A DNA stretch of 64,000 nucleotides from Lactobacillus kefiranofaciens (GTDB lineage Bacteria > Bacillota > Bacilli > Lactobacillales > Lactobacillaceae), in the NCBI RefSeq assembly GCF_900103655.1, contig NZ_FMXC01000001.1:62001-126000 (forward strand). The letters are read 5' to 3'. Both the position numbers and the translations under genes were made by a program. Numbering within the stretch: position 1 is the stretch's first letter; each line of letters begins with the position of its first letter. Positions 56,623 through 64,000 of the stretch are shown piece by piece. The notes beneath the pieces are model-generated. The model worked only from the letters and a program-made list of their open reading frames with translations, had not been told where the DNA came from and searched no databases.

Positions 56623-56934
56623 TTGCAAGATAGACAAAAGGTAATTAATTTGTTAGGTTTAGCTCAGCGTGCTGGTAAATTAATCAGTGGAACTGAAACT
56701 ATACTTGATGAACTTAAGCGAAAAAGAGTTAAGGCAGTTATTATGGCGAATGATATTCAAGATAATACTGCTGAAAAGGTAAACCTAGCTACTAAGAAAG
56801 ATAATATTCCATTGATAACTGCGTTTTCTGCTGCAGAAATATCACATGCAATTGGTAAGAAACGTAAGGTTTTAGGATTAACTGATGTCGGTTTTGCTAA
56901 GACATTAATTAAAAGAGTAAATGAAGGAGTGTGA
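56623..56934 (+). CDS. L7Ae-family ribosomal protein YlxQ
   Basis: 103-residue L7Ae/L30e-type RNA-binding protein (YlxQ, also called RplGA). Typical start [18 protein letters not shown]-like (here [17 protein letters not shown]), then [17 protein letters not shown]. Kink-turn RNA binding is the known property of the fold. TTG start 3 bases after ylxR. Overlaps an in-frame upstream extension of infB but not its chosen start. Confidence 0.92.
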   Translation: MQDRQKVINLLGLAQRAGKLISGTETILDELKRKRVKAVIMANDIQDNTAEKVNLATKKDNIPLITAFSAAEISHAIGKKRKVLGLTDVGFAKTLIKRVNEGV

Positions 56935-56938
56935 TTGG

Positions 56939-59575
56939 ATGGCAAAGAAAAGAATTTATGAAGTCGCAAAGGAAATTGGCGTCGATAATAAAGTTGTAGT
57001 CCAAAAAGCAAAGGATTTGGGCTTTGATGTGAAAAATCATATGTCATCGATAGATGATTCACAAGTTACAAAGTTAAAGGGTAGTTTCCAAAACTCCGCT
57101 CCCGCTAAAAAGAAAGCTGAAAAAACAACGTCTAAAAAGAATAATAAAATTAAGATCTCTGTTTCTTCTATTCGGAAAAATGAGAAGGGACAAGAAGAAA
57201 ATTCAAATTCTAAAAAGTCTAGAAGACGTAATAGTAAACGTCGTCAGAATGATCATGGCCACCGGAACAGAAATGAAAATAATGGTCGTAATAGATCCGG
57301 TTCTGGTAAACCTAAAGCAGCAGCTTTGCTTGAGCAACTAAAGCATAAGCAACGTGCTGAAGAAGGACAACTTAATCGTGAGGCTAAGAAAGCCAAGAAA
57401 GAATATCACGAACAATTGAAGCATCCACAACCAGTGAAGAATAATAAGAAATCTGATAAAGATAATCACGGTACGAGTAAAAAATCCACTTCAATTGAAA
57501 AGAAAGTTATTGGCCCTAAAATTTTAAAACCATCTCCAGCTCGTTTGAAGAAAACCCAACCTTCTGCTAATGAAAGAGTGGCTGCTAAGATTAATATTCC
57601 TGAGGCTCCGAAGGAAAAAAAGAATAATAATCGTGGTAATGGACATGGCCGTAATATGGGGAAGCCAGGCCGTAAGGGTAGAAATCAAGTCTTTAATAAT
57701 CATAATGAACATTCATATCGTTCAGAAAGAAATCGGCGTAAGAATAAGCGGCGTCAACAAGAGCAAAGACCAAAGAAGCAACCAACTAAGCGTAAGGAAC
57801 GTCCATTACCAGATACTTTAGTTTATGAAGAGGGAATGAACGCTCAAGATATAGGTAAACTAATTCACCGTGAACCCGCTGAAATTGTTAAAAAATTATT
57901 TATGTTGGGTGTGATGACCAACCAAAACCAATCATTGGATAAAGATACTATTGAGCTTTTAGCCGCAGAATATGGTATAGATGCTAAACAAAAGGTTCAT
58001 GAAGATATCTCTGATATTGATACTCTTTATAATAAGAGAATGAAGGCATCTAAGGAATCCAAGAATCAAGTTAAGCGCCCACCAGTAGTTACAATTATGG
58101 GTCACGTTGACCATGGTAAAACTACATTGCTTGACCGTTTACGTCATACTCATGTTTCAGCTCATGAAGCTGGTGGTATTACGCAAAAGATCGGTGCTTA
58201 CCAAGTTAGATTAGATGATCGCTTGATCACTTTCTTAGATACTCCAGGACATGCAGCCTTTTCTAACATGCGTGCACGTGGTGCTGAAATTACTGATATT
58301 GTTGTTTTAGTTGTTGCTGCTGATGATGGTGTAATGCCACAGACAGTTGAAGCTATTGATCATGCCAGAAGTGCCAATGTTCCAATTATTGTTGCTATTA
58401 ACAAGATGGATAAACCTGGTGCCAACCCACAACATGTAACTGAAGAATTGATGAAGTATAACTTAATTCCAGAAGATTACGGTGGTGACACTATTTTCGT
58501 TAATATTTCAGCTAAAACTGGTCAAAACGTTGAGGATTTATTGCAAATGATTTTGCTTCAAGCTGATGTGATGGAACTTAAGGCTAACCTAACTTCAATG
58601 GCTATTGGTACTGTTATTGAAGCACGTTTGTCTCGTGGTCGTGGCCCTGTTGCCGATGTTTTAATTCAACAAGGTACGCTTAATGTTGGTGATCCAATTG
58701 TTGTTGGTGATACCTTTGGCCGTGTACGTACGATGACTAACGATCGTGGTCGTCAAGTTAAGAGGGCAACACCATCAGAACCTGTTGAAATTACTGGATT
58801 AAATGATGTTCCTGAATCAGCTGATAAATTAGTTGAATTTAAAGACGAGAAGACAGCTAGAAGCGTTGGTGAATCTAGAGCACAACAAGCTTTGCAAAAA
58901 TCTCGTGAAAACGTACAACATGTAACCCTTGATAACCTCTTCGATACTATGAAGAAGGAAAATATGAAGGAAGTAGACATCGTCTTAAAGGCCGACGTTC
59001 AAGGTTCAGTTGAAGCTTTACAACAATCACTTGAAAAGATTGAAGTTGAAGGTGTTCGAGTTAACATCATCCACTCAGGCGTAGGTGCTATTAATGAATC
59101 AGATGTTACTTTAGCAGGTGTCTCTAATGCATTCATTATTGGTTTCAATGTTCGTCCAACTGCAACTGCTAAGAGTCAAGCCGATACTGATGGTGTCGAT
59201 ATGCGCTTATATAGTGTTATTTATAAAGCAATTGATGATGTTACTGCCGCAATGAAGGGTATGTTGGAACCAACTTATGAAGAAAAAGTTATCGGTAACC
59301 TAACTGTTCGTGAAACTTGGAAGGTATCTAAAGTCGGTACTATTGCTGGTTCCTTTGTTGACAAAGGTATTGTTAAAAATGATTCTAAAATCAGAGTTAT
59401 TCGTGATGGTATTGTAAAGTATGACGGTGAAATTGCATCACTTAAGAGATTTAAAGATGATATTAAAGAGGTTAAAGCCGGTAATGATTGTGGTTTGACT
59501 ATTAAGGACTACAATGACATTAAAGTTGGCGACGAATTCGAAATTTATGAAATGCAGCAAGTTGAGCCTAAGTAA
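56939..59575 (+). CDS. infB: Translation initiation factor IF-2
   Basis: GTPase that brings initiator tRNA to the 30S subunit. A short N-terminal IF2N domain ([18 protein letters not shown]), then a ~230-residue low-complexity region very rich in Lys, Asn and Arg, a second IF2N domain (about residue 290), and the G domain with GHVDHGKT at 388-395 and NKMD. Domains II-IV complete the 878 residues. ATG 56939 (MAKKRIYEV) has a GGAG site; an in-frame upstream start at 56921 would overlap the previous gene. Confidence 0.96.
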   Translation: MAKKRIYEVAKEIGVDNKVVVQKAKDLGFDVKNHMSSIDDSQVTKLKGSFQNSAPAKKKAEKTTSKKNNKIKISVSSIRKNEKGQEENSNSKKSRRRNSKRRQNDHGHRNRNENNGRNRSGSGKPKAAALLEQLKHKQRAEEGQLNREAKKAKKEYHEQLKHPQPVKNNKKSDKDNHGTSKKSTSIEKKVIGPKILKPSPARLKKTQPSANERVAAKINIPEAPKEKKNNNRGNGHGRNMGKPGRKGRNQVFNNHNEHSYRSERNRRKNKRRQQEQRPKKQPTKRKERPLPDTLVYEEGMNAQDIGKLIHREPAEIVKKLFMLGVMTNQNQSLDKDTIELLAAEYGIDAKQKVHEDISDIDTLYNKRMKASKESKNQVKRPPVVTIMGHVDHGKTTLLDRLRHTHVSAHEAGGITQKIGAYQVRLDDRLITFLDTPGHAAFSNMRARGAEITDIVVLVVAADDGVMPQTVEAIDHARSANVPIIVAINKMDKPGANPQHVTEELMKYNLIPEDYGGDTIFVNISAKTGQNVEDLLQMILLQADVMELKANLTSMAIGTVIEARLSRGRGPVADVLIQQGTLNVGDPIVVGDTFGRVRTMTNDRGRQVKRATPSEPVEITGLNDVPESADKLVEFKDEKTARSVGESRAQQALQKSRENVQHVTLDNLFDTMKKENMKEVDIVLKADVQGSVEALQQSLEKIEVEGVRVNIIHSGVGAINESDVTLAGVSNAFIIGFNVRPTATAKSQADTDGVDMRLYSVIYKAIDDVTAAMKGMLEPTYEEKVIGNLTVRETWKVSKVGTIAGSFVDKGIVKNDSKIRVIRDGIVKYDGEIASLKRFKDDIKEVKAGNDCGLTIKDYNDIKVGDEFEIYEMQQVEPK

Positions 59576-59595
59576 TATTTTTAGGAGAGAAAAAC

Positions 59596-59961
59596 ATGAA
59601 GCATAGAATTGGTCGTGTTGAAGGAGAAATCCTTCGCGAATTAACCAAAATTTTGCAAAAAAAGATCCGCGATCCTCGTTTAAGCGAAGTAACAATTACT
59701 GCGGTTGAATGTACAAATGATCTTTCATATGCAACTGTTTATTACAGTCTTTTAACTGAAGATGCTGAGAAAGAAAAGGAAGTTAAAGAAGGCTTGGAGA
59801 AAGCAAAAGGCATGATGCGTCATTTGTTAGGGCAGACTTTAACGGTTTATAAGGTTCCTGAACTTATTTTTAAGAGAGACAATTCAGTTAAGTATGGTAG
59901 TAAAATTGACCGTTTAATTGCAGAAGTTAAAAAACAAGATGCAGAACGGACAAATAAGTAA
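59596..59961 (+). CDS. rbfA: Ribosome-binding factor A
   Basis: Cold-shock KH-fold protein that assists 16S rRNA 5' end processing. 121 residues, with HRIGRVEGEILRELTKIL, KIRDPRLSEVTITAVECTND and a VPELIFKRDNSVKYGSKID C-terminus. TAGGAGAG site. Last gene before a terminator, closing the rimP-to-rbfA operon. Confidence 0.96.
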   Translation: MKHRIGRVEGEILRELTKILQKKIRDPRLSEVTITAVECTNDLSYATVYYSLLTEDAEKEKEVKEGLEKAKGMMRHLLGQTLTVYKVPELIFKRDNSVKYGSKIDRLIAEVKKQDAERTNK

Positions 59962-59988
59962 AAAAGGCGCCGTTAAGGCGCTTTTTTT
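59961..59988 (+). terminator. Terminator after rbfA
   Basis: GCGCC (59967-59971) / GGCGC (59977-59981) core with a GTTAA loop and flanking A/T pairs, followed by seven T bases; it begins at the rbfA stop codon. Confidence 0.88.
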
Positions 59989-60009
59989 GTTAATTAGATT
60001 GGATTATAT

Positions 60010-60903
60010 ATGTTAAATGGAATTTTAGTAATTGATAAGGATGCAGGCATGACTAGTGCTGATGTCGTGTATCATTTGCGTAAGGCATTGCATATACGTA
60101 AGATTGGCCATGCGGGTACACTTGATCCTGAAGTAACTGGAGTCTTGCCAGTTGCTGTGGGTCAAGCTACAAAATTAATTGAAATGATGCATACTAGACC
60201 CAAGGAGTATGTTGGACAAGGTCTGTTTGGCTATTCGACGGATAGTTATGATGCTACAGGAAGCGTATTAGCACAACAGAAGTTAACCACTCCATTTTCA
60301 GTTGAAGAAATCAAACAAAAAATGGCTACTTTTAAAGGGCAGATTGAGCAAGTACCGCCAATTTATTCTGCAGTTAGAGTTAATGGAAAGCATCTTTATG
60401 AATATGCTCGTGAAGGAATCGCGGTAGAACGGCCTAAGCGTATGGTTGAGGTGTATGACTATGATTTAACCGAAAAGCCAGTTTTTGATCAGGAGAAGGG
60501 GCAAGAGAGCTTTAGTTTTAGAATTAAATGCAGTAAAGGTACTTATGTACGCTCCTTAGTTAATGATCTGGGCGAAAAGATGGCTTGCCCGGCAGTAATG
60601 ACTTATTTAAGAAGAACCGCTAGTTCTGGCTTTGATATTTCGCAAGCTGTAAAATTAAGTAAAATAGAAGAAAATCCTGCAGAAGTTGATAAATTAATTC
60701 AACCAATTGATGCCTTTTTTAAAGATTATCCGCAGATTGATTTAGATGAGGGCAAGTGGTTAAAAGTAAAAAATGGTGCAGGTATTTCGTTAGAAATGGA
60801 TGCTAAAAAAGTAGCTTTACGTTTCAATAAAAAAGTTAAAGCAATTTATGAAAGTAAAGGTAATTTATATCGTCCGAAATTAATGTTGCTGCAAAATGAA
60901 TAA
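60010..60903 (+). CDS. truB: tRNA pseudouridine55 synthase TruB
   Basis: Makes pseudouridine 55 in the T loop of tRNAs. Motifs: [36 protein letters not shown] with the catalytic Asp, and [13 protein letters not shown]. Length 297 residues. The ATG is 22 bases after the rbfA terminator; the ribosome binding site is weak (TTGGATTATAT). Pairs with ribF downstream. Confidence 0.95.
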   Translation: MLNGILVIDKDAGMTSADVVYHLRKALHIRKIGHAGTLDPEVTGVLPVAVGQATKLIEMMHTRPKEYVGQGLFGYSTDSYDATGSVLAQQKLTTPFSVEEIKQKMATFKGQIEQVPPIYSAVRVNGKHLYEYAREGIAVERPKRMVEVYDYDLTEKPVFDQEKGQESFSFRIKCSKGTYVRSLVNDLGEKMACPAVMTYLRRTASSGFDISQAVKLSKIEENPAEVDKLIQPIDAFFKDYPQIDLDEGKWLKVKNGAGISLEMDAKKVALRFNKKVKAIYESKGNLYRPKLMLLQNE

Positions 60904-60923
60904 TTGAAACGAAGGAATTAACT

Positions 60924-61862
60924 GTGAAAACCGTTCATTTAACTTATCCAGTTAAAGAAAATATTTTATCTTCAAAAGTTGTACTTGCATTAGGGTTCTT
61001 TGATGGAGTTCATCTAGGTCATCAGCGTTTAATTACGCGTGCTAAAAAAATAGCTCAGAAAAAGGACCTACCGCTAGTAGTACTTACTTTTAATCGTCAT
61101 CCTAAAGAAATTTATGCTAATAAGAAAGATTTTAAATATTTAGAAACTTTAGAAGAACAAGCAGATAAAATGGCTGAATTAGGCGTAAACTATTTAGCTG
61201 TTTTGCCATTTACTAAAGACTTTAGTAAGATTAAACCACAAGATTTTGTAGATCAGGTAATTATTAAGCTAAATGCGGATACAGTGGTAGCAGGTTTTGA
61301 CTATACATATGGTGATAAAAATATAGCTAATATGGCTACTTTGCCAAAATATGCTCAAGGTAGATTTGACATTGAAGTTATGCCTAAGCAAATTTTTGCG
61401 GGAAAAAAGATTGGTTCTACTGAAATTCGTCAAGCTATTAGAGATGGCAAGATGGAATTAGCTTACGAATTAATGGGGCATCATTATGTAATGAGCGGAA
61501 TTATTGGACATGGTAAACGTAATGGACATAAGCTAGGCTTTCCAACTGCTAATTTAGTTTGGGCAGAGCACAAAGTGGTGCCTAAAATTGGAGTTTATGC
61601 AACTAAGACTATGGTTAATAATACTTGGTATGAGTCGATGACTAGTGTTGGTTATAACGTTACGATTAATCAAGCTAAAAAAATTTATATTGAGTCTAAT
61701 ATTTTTGATTTTGATGAAGATGTATATGGTAAACCAATGAAAATTGAGTGGTATAAATATACTCGCGGTGAAGTTAAATTTGCTAATTTGACTGAGTTAA
61801 AAAAGCAACTAGAAAAAGATCAAAGAGAAATAAAAGCTTATTTTGCTAAACAACATGATTAG
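60924..61862 (+). CDS. ribF: Bifunctional riboflavin kinase/FAD synthetase RibF
   Basis: Turns riboflavin into FMN and then FAD. The N-terminal nucleotidyltransferase domain has LALGFFDGVHLGHQRLI and the C-terminal kinase domain has GHGKRNGHKLGFPTANL and a SVGYNVTI segment replacing the usual S-I/V-G-x-x-P-T. Length 312 residues. GTG start at 60924 with an ACGAAGGA site. Ends just before a perfect terminator. Confidence 0.95.
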   Translation: MKTVHLTYPVKENILSSKVVLALGFFDGVHLGHQRLITRAKKIAQKKDLPLVVLTFNRHPKEIYANKKDFKYLETLEEQADKMAELGVNYLAVLPFTKDFSKIKPQDFVDQVIIKLNADTVVAGFDYTYGDKNIANMATLPKYAQGRFDIEVMPKQIFAGKKIGSTEIRQAIRDGKMELAYELMGHHYVMSGIIGHGKRNGHKLGFPTANLVWAEHKVVPKIGVYATKTMVNNTWYESMTSVGYNVTINQAKKIYIESNIFDFDEDVYGKPMKIEWYKYTRGEVKFANLTELKKQLEKDQREIKAYFAKQHD

Positions 61863-61869
61863 ATAGGAG

Positions 61870-61907
61870 AAAAGATCTGCATCAGATTAAGGGATGCAGA
61901 TCTTTTT
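61870..61907 (+). terminator. Strong terminator after ribF
   Basis: Perfect 14-base stem AAAAGATCTGCATC (61870-61883) / GATGCAGATCTTTT (61893-61906), 9-base loop, T run. Confidence 0.95.
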
Positions 61908-61937
61908 GTGCAAAATAACAGAAAAAATGAAAAATAA

Positions 61938-61964
61938 TTAGCACTCTACTTGAAATGCTGCTAG
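61938..61964. promoter_or_regulatory. Degenerate upstream CIRCE element
   Basis: Left arm TTAGCACTC (61938-61946) is perfect; after exactly nine bases the right arm TGCTGCTAG (61956-61964) keeps 5 of 9 bases of GAGTGCTAA. It overlaps the -35 box of the hrcA promoter, where HrcA binding would block polymerase. Confidence 0.6.
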
Positions 61965-61977
61965 TTTTTAGTATAAT
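61950..61977 (+). promoter_or_regulatory. Promoter of hrcA-grpE-dnaK
   Basis: TTGAAA (61950-61955), 16-base spacer, perfect TATAAT (61972-61977). It sits between the two CIRCE copies. Confidence 0.75.
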
Positions 61978-61985
61978 AGAATCTG

Positions 61986-62012
61986 TTAGCACCTGAGAGA
62001 AACGAGTGCTAA
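61986..62012. promoter_or_regulatory. CIRCE operator
   Basis: TTAGCACCT - 9 bases - GAGTGCTAA matches the HrcA operator TTAGCACTC-N9-GAGTGCTAA with one position changed in the left arm. It starts 9 bases after the -10 box, at the expected transcription start. Confidence 0.93.
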
Positions 62013-62029
62013 AAGTGAGGGCGATACTT

Positions 62030-63079
62030 ATGTTGACCGAACGTCAAGAATTAATATTAAAAACAATTATTCAGGATTTTACTCATAAGCATGAGCCTGT
62101 TGGTTCTAAGACAGTGATGAAGCAACTTCCAATTAAGGTTTCAAGTGCTACTATTCGTAATGAGATGGCAGTACTTGAAGATCAAGGCTTAATTGAAAAG
62201 ACACATTCTTCGAGTGGTCGTGTTCCTTCAAGTGAGGGATATCGTTATTACCTTGATAATTTGGTTGAGCCGCTTCAACTTCCTGAATCAGTTTATAATC
62301 AAATAGTTTATCAATTAGATCGACCATTTCATCAAGTTAATGAAATAGTTCAAGAAGCTGCCAAGATTCTTTCGGATTTAACTAATTATACAGCATTTGC
62401 GGAAGGACCTGAGAGTCATGATGTTACTGTAACTGGTTTTAGAATTGTTCCTTTGTCTAACAGACAAGTAATGGCAATTTTAGTAACGAGTGATGGAAAC
62501 GTTAAGAATCAAGTCTATGCGTTACCACATAATATTCATGGGGATGAGATTGAAAAGGCAGTAAGGATGATTAATGATGAGCTAGTAGGCAAAAGCTTAA
62601 AAGATATTTCGCCAACTTTGCTCAAAAGTCTTACTTCACACCAGATTGGTGGAGAGCATTCAAGTGAACTGCTGGATTTAGTAGAAGATGTTTTAAAGGA
62701 TGCAGCTAGTGAACAGATGTATGTTGATGGGCAAATTAATCTTTTAAACAATACTTCAGAAAAGGATATTAAAGATATTCGATCTCTCTATGAATTAGTT
62801 GATCAAAATGATCTAATCTCGGAATTAATGACAACTAGTCCAGTGACCAAGGATGCTAAGTTTCCGGTCAAGGTTACGTTGGGGTCGGAGTTGCCTAATG
62901 ACTTACTGAAGAACTATAGCCTATTAACTGCAGAATATAGTGTTGGTAATCATGGAAAAGGAACAATTGCTTTACTTGGTCCAACTAACATGCCGTATTC
63001 ACAAATGATCGGGCTACTTGAATATTTTAGAAACGAGCTAGCCAGGAAATTGCTCGATTATTATGGAAAATTTCAATAG
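62030..63079 (+). CDS. hrcA: Heat-inducible transcription repressor HrcA
   Basis: Represses class I heat shock genes by binding CIRCE; it needs GroEL to fold. N-terminal winged helix ([28 protein letters not shown], in pieces) with [21 protein letters not shown] as recognition part, then a GAF-like dimer domain. 349 residues. ATG 62030 is chosen because a GTGAGGG site precedes it; an upstream in-frame GTG lies inside the CIRCE right arm. First gene of its own CIRCE-controlled operon. Confidence 0.95.
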   Translation: MLTERQELILKTIIQDFTHKHEPVGSKTVMKQLPIKVSSATIRNEMAVLEDQGLIEKTHSSSGRVPSSEGYRYYLDNLVEPLQLPESVYNQIVYQLDRPFHQVNEIVQEAAKILSDLTNYTAFAEGPESHDVTVTGFRIVPLSNRQVMAILVTSDGNVKNQVYALPHNIHGDEIEKAVRMINDELVGKSLKDISPTLLKSLTSHQIGGEHSSELLDLVEDVLKDAASEQMYVDGQINLLNNTSEKDIKDIRSLYELVDQNDLISELMTTSPVTKDAKFPVKVTLGSELPNDLLKNYSLLTAEYSVGNHGKGTIALLGPTNMPYSQMIGLLEYFRNELARKLLDYYGKFQ

Positions 63080-63096
63080 ATTAAAGGAGGTTAGCC

Positions 63097-64000
<904 letters not shown>

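Overview
The window looks like a chromosomal segment of a low-GC Lactobacillus of the L. helveticus / L. acidophilus / L. crispatus group. The grounds are AT-rich DNA, strong Gram-positive ribosome binding sites, the order oppDFBC-oppA, typical lactobacillar peptidases (PepD, PepO), and no dxr gene between cdsA and rseP. The last point fits lactobacilli, which make isoprenoids by the mevalonate route. The high load of broken genes between 26 and 41 kb favours L. helveticus, but this is inference; no species marker was tested.

Layout. 0-5.2 kb: stp-prkC-rsgA-rpe-thiN (PASTA kinase/phosphatase pair, ribosome assembly GTPase, pentose phosphate and thiamine enzymes) plus a small unknown gene. 5.3-11.1 kb: rpmB facing away from asp23-like-fakA-recG-plsX-acpP (fatty acid activation, phospholipid synthesis, recombination). 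11.2-17.1 kb: oligopeptide transporter oppDFBC and oppA. 17.2-22.8 kb: rnc-smc-ftsY. 22.8-27.3 kb: an accessory insert (dipeptidase, small winged-helix-like gene, amino acid permease, broken sugar transporter). 27.3-31.3 kb: ylxM-ffh-rpsP-rimM-trmD-rplS. 31.3-42.2 kb: accessory or decaying region with a broken uracil-DNA glycosylase, SGNH hydrolase, the lexA/ynzC divergon, yneF, two broken ABC half-transporters, pepO and cfa fused tail to tail by a deletion, plsC, and a tRNA methyltransferase/GIY-YIG fusion. 42.2-54.5 kb: rpsB-tsf, pyrH-frr-uppS-cdsA-rseP-proS-polC. 54.5-60 kb: rimP-nusA-ylxR-L7Ae-infB-rbfA behind a leader terminator. 60-61.9 kb: truB-ribF. 61.9-64 kb: the CIRCE-controlled hrcA-grpE-dnaK operon, with dnaK cut by the window end.

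Functionally most of the window is core translation, protein export (Ffh, FtsY), lipid and envelope precursor synthesis, and chromosome maintenance. The adaptive content is peptide use (Opp, PepD, PepO, permease), as expected of an amino-acid-auxotrophic lactic acid bacterium. I found no phage, insertion sequence, CRISPR array, tRNA or rRNA. I also found no convincing new multi-gene system. The most informative signals are a cluster of independent gene-inactivating lesions, a microhomology deletion junction, a terminator in the nusA operon leader, structured ribosomal-protein leaders, a large palindrome next to a perfect DnaA box, and a fused methyltransferase-nuclease gene.
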